A stretch of 28,049 bases of DNA from Methylococcaceae bacterium (GTDB taxonomy: Bacteria > Pseudomonadota > Gammaproteobacteria > Methylococcales > Methylococcaceae), in contig VEPB01000452.1 of NCBI GenBank assembly GCA_012026715.1, forward strand, positions 1-28,049, in the 5' to 3' direction. Of the stretch, positions 7,315 to 15,582 are shown in pieces. A program made the translations under genes and the position numbers. The notes under the pieces were generated by a model. The model was not told the origin of the DNA and ran no database searches. It saw only the letters and a program-made list of their open reading frames with translations. Numbering within the stretch: position 1 is the stretch's first letter; the number at the start of each line of letters is the position of its first letter.

Positions 7315-8280
7315 TCACACCGTCCGGCGCGCCCAAGCGTTCGCCGCCAGAAAATCTCGAAGCGGATTGTAGGGTACCCGTGCGGCCTCCTGAGCCAGGC
7401 GGTTGGTCAAGCGCTGATCCTGAGCAAAGAACACGGCGATGGCCGCCTGGTGACGGCGGGCGAATGCCGCCGACGCCGGCGAGACCCCGCCCGCTCCCGG
7501 CATGCCGGCGAAGGGATTGCTGCCAACCGTGGTGTGCTGGGTGACCCCGAGGGCGCCCAGTACGCCGACCCTCTCCGCGCCGGCGGGCAGTTGATGGCTG
7601 TTGCGGATGAGCAGGGCACCCTTCTCCGACAGATAGATGTCGGTGGCGAGCACCGCGCCGAACTCCTCCTGGTTGTCATAGTGATCGTGGGTCGGCGACT
7701 GGTGGCTGCGCCCCTCCAGGGCATGTTTGGCATGAATCAGTTCGTGGAACAGGATTTCGTCGGCGCTTCCCCCCACGAACGCACGGGTGATGCGCCCCGG
7801 ATCGAACAGCACCACCGCATCGGTGCCTTCGCCGCTTCCCACCATCGGCTGACCGGCCTGTTCCACCGCCGTGGTGAAGGGGTTGTCACCGGCGTGGACA
7901 CGGGGGACGCCGGCCCGGTCGGATACCTGCAGGTTGGCGGTGGTGGCGCGCAGCCCCATGGCTTCCTGGGCCTGGCGATTCAGGGGTTGGCCGGCAGGAT
8001 TGCCAGCCGGCGGACGGAGGTCCATGCCGCCGCCGGCGGTGTTTTCCTCGGTCCAGGGAGCGATGGTGATTTGATGCCCGCAGCGGCGTGCCGCCGCGCT
8101 GACCTCGGCCAGCAGGATGCGTCCGCACTGGTAGCGCTGCAAGGTGGCCAGCACCACCGCGATTCGCTGTTCATAATGGCCGGCCGCGCCGGCATTGTTG
8201 GTGTGCAGGCGGGCAACTCCGCTGCTGGCGCTGCGATAGACGACGCTGCCGTCGATCCGGATGTCGTGAATGGTCACCAT
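7315..8280 (-). CDS. M91-family (NleD-like) zinc metallopeptidase
   Basis: A 321-residue predicted zinc protease. Residues 178-190, FHELIHAKHALEG, contain HExxH (179-183) in the form typical of peptidase family M91 (Peptidase_M91, effector-protein family), whose best-known member NleD is a type III secretion effector that cleaves host kinases. Downstream, NQEEFGAVLATDIYLSE (203-219) is the expected third-ligand helix. I chose ATG 8280 (MVTIHDIRID) because GAGAG lies about 7 bases upstream and the reading frame before it is a shadow of the next gene. There is no signal peptide. No type III secretion gene is in the window, so the target, and whether it is a toxin-like effector or a domestic protease, are unknown. 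It lies 88 bases after the beta-propeller gene on the same strand. Confidence 0.75.
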   Translation of the reverse strand: MVTIHDIRIDGSVVYRSASSGVARLHTNNAGAAGHYEQRIAVVLATLQRYQCGRILLAEVSAAARRCGHQITIAPWTEENTAGGGMDLRPPAGNPAGQPLNRQAQEAMGLRATTANLQVSDRAGVPRVHAGDNPFTTAVEQAGQPMVGSGEGTDAVVLFDPGRITRAFVGGSADEILFHELIHAKHALEGRSHQSPTHDHYDNQEEFGAVLATDIYLSEKGALLIRNSHQLPAGAERVGVLGALGVTQHTTVGSNPFAGMPGAGGVSPASAAFARRHQAAIAVFFAQDQRLTNRLAQEAARVPYNPLRDFLAANAWARRTV

Positions 8281-8368
8281 GGGCGAACTCTCGATCGTTG
8301 ATGAAGGCCAGCAGGCATGCACGCGGCCGGAAGTCGGCCGAGTACGGCGGGGGATGTCCCGGTCCGGG

Positions 8369-9565
8369 CTAATGCTTGGTGACGGTGTTGCTGCCCCGGC
8401 TGGAGACCCAGACATGGCTGCCGTCGAACACCAAACCGGCGGGTTGATTTCCGGTGCCGTAGATCCCGGCGTTGGCGCTGGTTTCAATATCGATCGCCCT
8501 GACCTCGGCCGAGCCCGATTTCGCCACCCAGAGCCGCTTGCCGTCGAACACCAGGGCGTCGGCCCCGGTCCCCTCCAACGGCACCACCCGGTCGACTCCT
8601 CCGCTGCCGATACGGGATACTTCGCTGGTTCCGAAGCTGGTGACCCAGACATGACTGCCGTCGTAGGCCAGGCGGCGAGGCTGCGAGGGCACGGTATAGG
8701 TTGCCACCGCGCTGCCATCGAGGGGGTTGAGCTTGGTCACGGAGTCGGCGCCGTTGTTGGCGACCCAGATGTTGGAACCGTCGTAAGCGATGCCCATGGG
8801 GTTCGCCCCGACTGGATAGGTGGCTATGACCGCTCCCCCGGCAGCGGCCAGTTTGGTGACCGTGTTGTCGCCGCCGTTGGTGACCCATAGAAACACCCCG
8901 TCGAAAGCCAGGCCGGCGGGATTGTTGCCCACTCCGTAGGTGCCGATGACGCTGCCGTCGTGCCCCGACAGTTTGGTGACGGTGCCGTTGCTGGAATCGG
9001 CGATCCAGATGCCGGCACCGTCGTAGGCGATGGCCGACGCTGTCCCGGCGACGCCCGGATAGGTCGCCAGCAAATTGCCGGTGCTGGGATCGAGCACGCT
9101 GACCGTACCCGCACCCTCGTTTACGACCCAAAGGCGGTTGCCGTCATAGGCCATGGCGCCCGGCGAGTTGAAGCTTCCCCAGGCGAAAGTGGCCGCCTGG
9201 TTTCCCGCATACCACTTCAACTGGGCGATTTGCTGCAGGTTGAGGCTTGGACCGGCCGGCCCCCGAGGTCCCGCTTCCCCGGCAGGACCCTGGGTGCCGG
9301 TGGCGCCTTGGGCGGCCAACAAGGCCCACGCCAGTGGGTCGCTGCCCGGAACCGCCTTGTTTTTCTTGACCAGCGAGATCCAGGACTGGTTGTCGTGGCT
9401 GACTACCTGCCCCTTCTGATACACCGAGCCCGGCGCGAAGGCCCCGCGGTAGCTGGTGATCGCTACCGGCCGCTGGACCGCGGCGGCCGCAGCCGGCCCA
9501 AGGTATGCCATCGCAAGTAGCATCCAGAGCGGAAACATCAGCCAACGATTCGTCATGTGCCCCAT
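8369..9565 (-). CDS. Secreted collagen-like/beta-propeller protein
   Basis: A 398-residue exported protein. Residues 1 to about 29 are a signal peptide (PAAAAA before cleavage). Residues about 35-75 (YQKGQVVSHDNQSWISL) resemble the small carbohydrate-binding fold of chitinases (ChiC/CBM5-12 type). Residues 87-106 are six or seven Gly-x-y collagen-like triplets (GATGTQGPAGEAGPRGPAGP). Residues about 130-398 hold seven repeats of the form P-x-G-(I/L)-A-(Y/F)-D-G-x-x-(L/I/V)-W-V followed by (T/S)-V-T-K-L, fitting a seven-bladed YVTN/NHL-like propeller. It is likely an adhesive or binding surface protein, not an enzyme. An ATG at 9556 (MTNRW) is an equally good start. Confidence 0.75.
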   Translation of the reverse strand: MGHMTNRWLMFPLWMLLAMAYLGPAAAAAVQRPVAITSYRGAFAPGSVYQKGQVVSHDNQSWISLVKKNKAVPGSDPLAWALLAAQGATGTQGPAGEAGPRGPAGPSLNLQQIAQLKWYAGNQAATFAWGSFNSPGAMAYDGNRLWVVNEGAGTVSVLDPSTGNLLATYPGVAGTASAIAYDGAGIWIADSSNGTVTKLSGHDGSVIGTYGVGNNPAGLAFDGVFLWVTNGGDNTVTKLAAAGGAVIATYPVGANPMGIAYDGSNIWVANNGADSVTKLNPLDGSAVATYTVPSQPRRLAYDGSHVWVTSFGTSEVSRIGSGGVDRVVPLEGTGADALVFDGKRLWVAKSGSAEVRAIDIETSANAGIYGTGNQPAGLVFDGSHVWVSSRGSNTVTKH

Positions 9566-9704
9566 GGGATTGTCCGGGTTGGTAAAAGGTTGATGGTAAA
9601 ACGGCCCGCCTTGGGCGGTGTTGAACGGTCGATCGGCCTGGCATCGTTGCCGGTGAGCCGGGTCCTTGTAGCCCCTCGGTTCCCGCGCCCGGCCGGATCA
9701 CGGG

Positions 9705-10187
9705 CTATTGCGGTACGCGCGGCAGCTTGGCCAGCTTCTCGTTCCACGCATTGAGCGCCTCCGCCTCGCCGCCGTGGCCGCGATCCCATAGGCCCGTGAT
9801 GTGCAGCAGCAGCGTGTGCCCTTGGCGCTCGTAGATGATGCCGGGGAACGGCGATACGTCACCGCCGTGCCGGATGACGGCGGCGCCGTCGGGGTCGCCG
9901 GGAATCGGTCCGGCCTCGTTGCCGGGGCCGATCAGGAATTTGCGCAGCATTTCGGTGGGCATGCCCTGGCCTGGCGGGATGGTGCCGATGAATAACGAGA
10001 TGCTGTCGTGATCGTCGCTGTACTTGCAGCCCGCACCGAGTACCTGGTCGGTCTCGGGCTTGCCGGCGCCGAACGGCACGCCGAAGTGGCGGCTGAGAAC
10101 CTCGGCCGGGTACCAGCACGGTGCGCTGCCCTCGGCGAGCGCGGCGAGCGGTGCGGTCAGAAGCCAGGCGAGGACGGCAGATCTCAT
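9705..10187 (-). CDS. Hypothetical exported protein
   Basis: A 160-residue protein I do not recognise. It has a clear signal peptide (MRSAVLAWLLTAPLAALA, cleavage after residue 18) and a good ribosome site (GGAG, 8 bases before ATG 10187). The mature part has two cysteines (in SAPCWYP and GAGCKYS) that may pair, and a mixed strand pattern such as DSISLFIGTI and HTLLLHITGLW. The length and spacing resemble small periplasmic or lipoprotein-type binding proteins, but no catalytic motif is visible. It lies about 140 bases upstream of the beta-propeller gene on the same strand. Confidence 0.7.
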   Translation of the reverse strand: MRSAVLAWLLTAPLAALAEGSAPCWYPAEVLSRHFGVPFGAGKPETDQVLGAGCKYSDDHDSISLFIGTIPPGQGMPTEMLRKFLIGPGNEAGPIPGDPDGAAVIRHGGDVSPFPGIIYERQGHTLLLHITGLWDRGHGGEAEALNAWNEKLAKLPRVPQ

Positions 10188-10669
10188 GGCAGTCTCCAGA
10201 TCAGGAAAGAGTCGGGCCGGCAGCCGGGTCGGGGCCGGTGACCCGGATGCCGCGGCGAAACCGGAACCGCAGCACGCCGGATCGGTTCCCGGCGGTTCCG
10301 GTCCTGCCCCGATGAGTGCGTTGAACGCGCCGCATCGTGACGGAAATAGCGAGATCCGGATACCTGACTGAAGTTAGGGATGGCCGGAATCCCCAGCCCG
10401 CTTCCCGGAGTTGGGGAGGCGGTGATGGCACCTCTGGCGGCGGGCCCGCGCCACCTCCCGGGAGAGCGTGGCGGGAGTGCCCGATTCCGCCAACCGGCGG
10501 CTGAACTCCCGACGGGAAAGGCGAATCAGGAAAGGAAAAAGCGGCGCATCCCTAAGCCGATCGGGGAAGCCGGCGGAGTGAAGGGGATGAATCGTCGCCG
10601 AATCCGCCGCCATGGCCCGGCGGCAGGCAGTCTTGGCTAAGCCTCGATCGGGGGATAATTCGGTCTTGC
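10188..10669. other. Intergenic region, no supported gene
   Basis: About 480 G+C-rich bases between the exported-protein gene and the antitoxin remnant. Several overlapping frames are open on both strands, but none has a ribosome site plus a recognisable product, and I treat them as products of base composition. The promoter of the minus-strand gene at 10187 must lie at the left end. Confidence 0.4.
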
Positions 10670-10789
10670 CGAATCTTACCTCCGTCATTGGCTGTTCCGG
10701 ATTATGCCGGACCGGCCAAATCGCCGGAAGACATGGAGGAGGCGATCCCCCAAGGCGTAAGCGACCGGCATGATCGCAGTGGATACTAA
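10670..10789 (+). pseudogene. AbrB-type antitoxin remnant (C-terminal end)
   Basis: A plus-strand frame ending TAA at 10787-10789 reads DYAGPAKSPEDMEEAIPQGV and then SDRHDRSGY. This resembles the C-terminal toxin-binding end of AbrB/VapB-like antitoxins (a PEDMEEAI helix, then a short basic tail). It overlaps the start of the PIN-domain remnant by 20 bases, as intact antitoxin/toxin pairs often do. The N-terminal DNA-binding half cannot be found upstream and there is no start codon with a ribosome site, so this is a truncated relic. The exact left boundary is arbitrary. Confidence 0.5.
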
Positions 10790-11006
10790 TGTACTGACGC
10801 TGCGCGAGGTGATCGGGCTGGATAACGTGACGGCGGAAAATCCCGAGCAGTTTGGGGCGGCCGTCGATTGGTGCGAGCAGGGGATGGATTTTGCCGATGC
10901 CTTGCATCTCACCGGCAGTGGCCGGGCAGAACAATTCGCGACCGTCGACCGCAAAATCGCAAAGCCGGCCGGCAAGTGTCAGGCGATGGAAGTCGTGGCG
11001 ATTTGA
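10770..11006 (+). pseudogene. VapC-like PIN-domain toxin with internal deletion
   Basis: A 78-codon open frame whose two ends match a PIN-domain ribonuclease toxin. It starts MIAVDTNVL (first metal-binding Asp5) and then jumps directly to TLREVIGLDNVTAENPEQ, GMDFADALHL (Asp40, Asp43) and FATVDRKIAK (Asp60). Intact VapC proteins are about 130 residues; the roughly 50 residues between VDTNVL and the LREVIGL segment, including the conserved catalytic glutamate, are missing. I infer an in-frame deletion near 10797 that would leave no working nuclease. The overlapping antitoxin fragment upstream confirms the origin. Confidence 0.7.
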
Positions 11007-11053
11007 CCTGCCCGGTTCGCAGGGTGCTCGTGGCTTGTATGCGGCGAGAAACG

Positions 11054-11081
11054 AACCGCATCGTTCGCGCTTGATGCGGTT
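11054..11081 (-). terminator. Probable terminator after the serpin gene
   Basis: AACCGCATC (11054-11062) pairs perfectly with GATGCGGTT (11073-11081), a 9-bp stem with a 10-base loop, starting 23 bases beyond the serpin stop on the minus strand. It is followed on that strand by CGTTTCTC, only a weak T tract. It could also serve the plus-strand toxin remnant. Confidence 0.45.
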
Positions 11082-11104
11082 GGCCGTCAGTGATCTTACG
11101 CGCC

Positions 11105-12520
11105 TTATTGGGGTTCGGGGCCGGTGACGACGAGCGAGCAGGGGTATGTCACCCAGTCCGGTGGCACGGCGGGTCCCGCCACTTGAACGACCGACCCCGC
11201 CGAAATGATCAGATCGTTTTGACGATCCCGCAAAAAGTAGAAAAATGGCCTGACATCGGCGAGTTCGCTGTTCCAGTGAGGCTCTTCCGCACAGACATTG
11301 ACCAGCCCAGCGCCATAACCGTAGGGGCCGTTGCCGCCTGAGTACACATCGTCGGGCTCGGGTCCGGTTGCCGAATAGCTGGCAATCGCGACACTCTCGG
11401 AACTCAGTCCTTGCGCGGTCAGGTTCATCGCGGCTTGGGTCCCGATACCCTCCAGATAGAGATAGCCCCGTCCATTCACGCCGGAAAAGTCGGCCTCCCC
11501 CGGGTTGTAGGGACTGCCTGAACCGGCATGAGAGCTGTCGTAAGCCATTTGCATCACGGGCAGTACCCAACTTCGTTCCTGGAGCTGGAGTTGGCCGACG
11601 ACGTCGTTCAGAAAGTCCGCGCCGAGCTGACTACGGACGGAATCGAACTGTCCCGCCGACGGCATGATGACCAGAAGCGCCAAGTCACTGCCGTTCAGGG
11701 GTAATTCCACGGCTTTCAAATCCTCGGTCTCCGCTCCGGCCAGTAGGCCGCTGAAACGAACCGCCGCCACCGACTTCGGCACACCGGTCAGTGGCTCGAA
11801 GCGGCGATTTTCAACCGCTTGAACGTCCCCGTTCCAACTGCCCTCGACCCGTGTCGTATGGGCGACTTTCATGCGGGTTGCCCTGCTGCTCGACAGCCCA
11901 ACCGTCACGGGCGTCTCCATCACCGAATCCAGCCAGGGCGTCAGCCAACCATCGCCCGCCGGGAGATGGCCCATGTAATCCACCGGCTGAAGACCGAATC
12001 CGTAGTGACGGATTACCTTCCGGACGAAGGAATCGGCAAACAGGTAGCGCTTGCCGGCATGGCGGCCTTGCCCCCAGAGCATTCCGTGCTGCTCGAATCC
12101 GGCGCCACCATTGGCCTGTGCGAGTTCCTGGCCCAGGGAATTCGCGGCAGGATGCAAGCGGGCGTCCGGCAGGCTTGCGTGGGCTTCCTCCTGCAGGTTC
12201 TCTAACGAGATTTCCTTGGCTCCCAGCATGGCCTGGTTCAACAGAATCGAGCGATCCATCGCGCTCAATACCACGTTGGACGACCGAGTCACCTCCGGGG
12301 AAACCTTTTGGAATTCATCCCAGGTCGACCGGTTCATGCTGTCGCGCAGGGAAGCCCGTTCTTCAGGGGTGGCGCTCGGCGGCAAACGGCGGACATTTTC
12401 GCTTTTGGCGTGCAGGGGGGTTCTCGCCGGAGCGGACCACGCCGGATTAATACCCGTAGAGACCAAGGCAGACAGTACGAGCGCTGGCGAAATAGAACGA
12501 AATGCGGTTTTCGGCTTCAT
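11105..12520 (-). CDS. Serpin-family protease inhibitor, exported, long reactive loop
   Basis: A 471-residue serpin, a suicide inhibitor of serine or cysteine proteases. Residues 1 to about 30 are a signal peptide (MKPKTAFRS...AWSA). Family landmarks are the strand LKAVELPLNGSDLALLVIMP (269-287, shown in part), the reactive-loop hinge E357-G-I-G-T-Q-A-A-M-N-L-T-A, and the C-terminal strand RPFFYFLRDRQNDLIISAG (424-442). The hinge has the small residues needed for loop insertion, so an inhibitory mechanism is plausible. Odd: 67 residues separate the hinge glutamate from RPFF, against about 26 in alpha-1-antitrypsin; the extra part is rich in Gly, Ser and Tyr and has one Cys. A 25-residue tail with another Cys follows. 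I chose ATG 12520 because it starts the signal peptide; the frame is open to 12619. Confidence 0.8.
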   Translation of the reverse strand: MKPKTAFRSISPALVLSALVSTGINPAWSAPARTPLHAKSENVRRLPPSATPEERASLRDSMNRSTWDEFQKVSPEVTRSSNVVLSAMDRSILLNQAMLGAKEISLENLQEEAHASLPDARLHPAANSLGQELAQANGGAGFEQHGMLWGQGRHAGKRYLFADSFVRKVIRHYGFGLQPVDYMGHLPAGDGWLTPWLDSVMETPVTVGLSSSRATRMKVAHTTRVEGSWNGDVQAVENRRFEPLTGVPKSVAAVRFSGLLAGAETEDLKAVELPLNGSDLALLVIMPSAGQFDSVRSQLGADFLNDVVGQLQLQERSWVLPVMQMAYDSSHAGSGSPYNPGEADFSGVNGRGYLYLEGIGTQAAMNLTAQGLSSESVAIASYSATGPEPDDVYSGGNGPYGYGAGLVNVCAEEPHWNSELADVRPFFYFLRDRQNDLIISAGSVVQVAGPAVPPDWVTYPCSLVVTGPEPQ

Positions 12521-13166
12521 TGAATGGGTCCGTTCACAAGTGTGTCGAATCCGGCCGGGCGGCGGACAGGGCGGCGTATGCTGGCATGGCGGTTCCGGAG
12601 CCGCAATCAGGGATTTCACACACTGCGTCGTAAGGGATCGATTGATAGAACATTCCTGCCATTCGCCTACGGTCGGCCGGTGTGATGCATTCGTCGCTGA
12701 CAGGCGTGACGTGCTCTTTTGGTATTGAGCTGCCTATGCCGAGTGGGTGGTAGACGGTGGAGTAGCGACAATTCCGCGTTCCCTGTCCCTCTCCATCGCT
12801 GGCATTCGCTGCCGCTCATTGCCAGCCTACGGCCGGAAAGATAACCCGATGAGGCCAACGTTTCCCCGTTTGCAAAGAGCAAGTCAGGTCTCGCCGTCCA
12901 TCAACCCAACGTTCGCCCCAAAAAATCCGGGAAGCGGGGCGACAAAGTACGCCATCGCGTCTTTCTGCCGCTTGAGCCAGGCGCAGACCGGACCGGTAGA
13001 ATTTCTGCTTGATCGGCCTTAAAGAGCGGATCTGCCGACGGACAAGGTATCCGCGGCGGCACTTCGTCCCTCGTCCCGAGGTCAATGGGACATGGCTTAA
13101 GCTCCGCTTAACTCCCGGCCTGATAATGGGCGGGACTCGTCTTTCGAATTCGCCAGTGACGCCGAC
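12521..13166. other. Divergent intergenic region between serpin and hydrolase genes
   Basis: About 650 bases. It should carry promoters for the serpin (minus) and the hydrolase (plus). TGATAATG near 13122 is a possible -10 box for the hydrolase, but no good -35 box is at the right distance. On the minus strand at about 12895-13010 a 44-codon stop-to-stop frame contains AWLKRQKDAMAYFVAPLPG, protein-like but unrecognised; it may be a gene fragment. I see no RNA gene or mobile element. Confidence 0.4.
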
Positions 13167-14480
13167 ATGCTTTCAATCAAACAAATCTTGTTGACCCTCG
13201 CGATCTTTGCCTCCGCTCCGGCGTTGGCGGGAGGGGCGCGCGAGTTCGACGAAACGACCTACCGCTATCCCTACGCCGATCCCTATCTCGCCACCACCAC
13301 CATCGCCATCATGAAGGGCCGCGAGGAGCGCTCGGGGGACGAAACCATCCGCGACCTGGAGGTTGCCCTGCTGCCGCGCCGCAATGCGGTGCCGCTGTTC
13401 GAGGGGAAGGGCAAGCTGCATTTCCGGCTGTACCGGAGCAAGGGCGAGGCGCCCCTGATCTTCATCGTGCCGGGGCTGGGCAGTTCCGCTTACGAGGGAT
13501 CGGCCAGTTTCATCGCCGAATCCCTGGTCGCCGGGGGCTTCCACGTGCTGGTCATGCCGGATCCGCTCAACTGGAACTTCGCCCTGGCCGCCAGTCGGTC
13601 CGGCTTCCCCGGCCATCACGTCGCCGATGCCGTCGACATGTACCGGGCCATGCAGGCGGCATTGCACTACGTGACCGATGAGGCGGGGGTCAGCGTCGGC
13701 AAGCTCGGCCTGATGGGATTCAGCGAGGGGGCGTTGTGCGCCGCCTATGTGGACAAGCTGGATGCCGAGGAGAGCGAGCTCGATTTCGTCACCACCCTGC
13801 TGATCAATCCGCCGGTGGATCCGCTCTCGGCCATCCGCAAGATCGACGAGATGGCCAGGGTCGCGGCGACGCTGACGCCGGAGCAGCGCTCGCGGGTGCA
13901 GTCGTTCGCCTTCGGGACCGGAATCCGGGCCTTGAAGCAGGACTACGACGATCCCGATTACTTCGCCGACTGGGACCAGCGCCTGCGCATGACCAACGCC
14001 CAGATCCGCTACCTGATCGGCGCCAGCCTGTATTCCTCCATCGGCGATACCATGTACGCCGTCGAGCAGGCTCAGCACCCCGGCGTGCTCAAGACCCCGG
14101 TCAGCGCGAGTTTCCGCAGCGCCCGCCTGGAAGAGGCCCGCTCCATCGGGGTGCTGGGCTATCTCGAGCGGTTTCTGCTGCCGCATCTGCGCATCGCCGA
14201 TCCCGGCCTGACCATGGATGCCCTCAACGACGCCACCTCGCTCCGGGCCATTGGCCTGGCCCTGGCACAGAGCCGGCGGGTCTATCTGATGCACAACCGG
14301 GACGACATCCTGCTGAATCCCGGCGACATCGAATACCTCATGCGCACCTTCGGCGAGCGCGCCATCGTCTATCCCCGCGGCGGCCATCTCGGCAACCTGT
14401 GGTATCCCTCCAACAAGCGCGACATCGTGCTGCATTTCCAGCAGCATGTCGGGAAGGCGCGGCAGTCCGAGGAAGAATGA
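13167..14480 (+). CDS. Exported alpha/beta hydrolase
   Basis: A 437-residue alpha/beta-hydrolase with a signal peptide (MLSIKQILLTLAIFASAPALAG), so it acts in the periplasm or outside. The oxyanion-loop strand FIVPGLGSS is at 99-107, and the nucleophile elbow GLMGFSEGA at 181-189 puts the catalytic serine at 186. Asp379 or Asp380 in HNRDDILL and His407 in PRGGHLGN complete a plausible triad. The family is broad (esterases, lipases, peptidases, thioesterases), and I cannot name a substrate. The helical insertion at about 225-345 is large and may form a lid. The ribosome site before ATG 13167 is weak. It converges with the AstE-like gene, whose stop is 46 bases away. Confidence 0.8.
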   Translation: MLSIKQILLTLAIFASAPALAGGAREFDETTYRYPYADPYLATTTIAIMKGREERSGDETIRDLEVALLPRRNAVPLFEGKGKLHFRLYRSKGEAPLIFIVPGLGSSAYEGSASFIAESLVAGGFHVLVMPDPLNWNFALAASRSGFPGHHVADAVDMYRAMQAALHYVTDEAGVSVGKLGLMGFSEGALCAAYVDKLDAEESELDFVTTLLINPPVDPLSAIRKIDEMARVAATLTPEQRSRVQSFAFGTGIRALKQDYDDPDYFADWDQRLRMTNAQIRYLIGASLYSSIGDTMYAVEQAQHPGVLKTPVSASFRSARLEEARSIGVLGYLERFLLPHLRIADPGLTMDALNDATSLRAIGLALAQSRRVYLMHNRDDILLNPGDIEYLMRTFGERAIVYPRGGHLGNLWYPSNKRDIVLHFQQHVGKARQSEEE

Positions 14481-14526
14481 TCGGAGCGGCGTTGACGGGC
14501 CGGGGCGATCGGACGGTCGACCGCGG

Positions 14527-15582
14527 CTATGCGGTGTGCGTTTCGCTCGCCGCCGTTCGGTCCAGGACCAGCCGTTCCATCAGATAGCACAGGCAGTCCT
14601 GGCGTATGACGCGCTCGTCGGGGGTCAGCATGGAGGGCATGACCGCGCGGCTGGTCACCAGCAATTCGCCGGACCGGCTGAAGTAGGCGTCGGTTACGTC
14701 GAGACCGTCGCCATTCCTGGCGACGACGGGCAGCCCCGGCCAATCACCGTGCACGATGCCTAAGGCGGTGCCGGCGGCGATTTCGGTGAAATTCAGATGA
14801 TCGATGTCTTCCCATAGCTGCAGGTCCACCTCGGCGGAATGAAAGCCGAATCGCGCCTGGGGCTGGACGGTGACCTGGGCAACGCTGGCGAACAGGTCGA
14901 TGTCGCCGGCAGCCACGGGGTGGCAAGGTATTTCCGCCAGATGCAGGCAGGCATCCAGATAACTGAAGGCGTGGTCGATACCGTAGGGCTGCTCCGGCTT
15001 CCCGCACTCCAGGGTAACCGCCGGGCAGAGGCGGGCGAAGGCGGCGGATTGGGTGCCGCGGGGGTAGCTGAAGTGGATGACCAGCCGGCTGAACAGCGCC
15101 GCCAGCTGCAGAAACCGCGGGTCCAGCCGGTTGACGCAGGCGTAGTGGGGGTTGGTGCCGGTGTTGTTGTGCACGTCGATGCTGGCGAACACCCCGCGCC
15201 GTTCCATCGCCCCGACGACTTCGGCGCACAGCCGGGTTTCGGCGCAATCGGCCGTTTCGGTGCCGGGCCAGGCCCGGTTGTAGTCAACTTGGTCATCGAG
15301 TCGGCGAACGCCCCAGCGGGCCGCCTGGATATTCCCGAACAGCAGCGACAGCGACCGTGGCAGCGGGGTCGAACGGTATTTTTCCAGCAGCGCCTGCACC
15401 GCCAGCAGGCCGGTGGTTTCCTGGCCGTGTTGGAGCACCGACACCAACAGGGGTTCCGGACGGCGGCCTGGCAAATGGATGAGGCTGGGACCCGGAAGGA
15501 CGCGCCACAGCTCCCAGGCGGGGGCCGATGTCAATCCATCCGGGATGGTTTCAAATTGGTGCAGGACGGGGCTGTCAGTCAT
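14527..15582 (-). CDS. M14-family AstE/AspA-like zinc carboxypeptidase or deacylase
   Basis: A 351-residue cytoplasmic protein of the succinylglutamate desuccinylase/aspartoacylase branch of peptidase family M14. The zinc-binding H-G-Q-E (His52, Glu55) lies in SVLQHGQETTG, the third ligand His138 in SIDVHNNTG, the arginine-bearing YNRAW (101-105) stands where the family has D-x-N-R, and the general-base Glu192 lies in TLECGKP. The family hydrolyses N-acyl amino acids or C-terminal peptide bonds. Its ATG overlaps the stop of the GCS2-like gene by 8 bases, so the two are translationally coupled and probably work on the same gamma-glutamyl-type or amide compound. It is not arginine-degradation AstE, since no ast genes are near. 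Confidence 0.8.
   Translation of the reverse strand: MTDSPVLHQFETIPDGLTSAPAWELWRVLPGPSLIHLPGRRPEPLLVSVLQHGQETTGLLAVQALLEKYRSTPLPRSLSLLFGNIQAARWGVRRLDDQVDYNRAWPGTETADCAETRLCAEVVGAMERRGVFASIDVHNNTGTNPHYACVNRLDPRFLQLAALFSRLVIHFSYPRGTQSAAFARLCPAVTLECGKPEQPYGIDHAFSYLDACLHLAEIPCHPVAAGDIDLFASVAQVTVQPQARFGFHSAEVDLQLWEDIDHLNFTEIAAGTALGIVHGDWPGLPVVARNGDGLDVTDAYFSRSGELLVTSRAVMPSMLTPDERVIRQDCLCYLMERLVLDRTAASETHTA

Noticed and set aside
12895..13010. Minus-strand stop-to-stop frame with protein-like sequence (AWLKRQKDAMAYFVAPLPG)
   Set aside because: Only 44 codons, preceded by a stop and without a ribosome site; I could not link it to a family.
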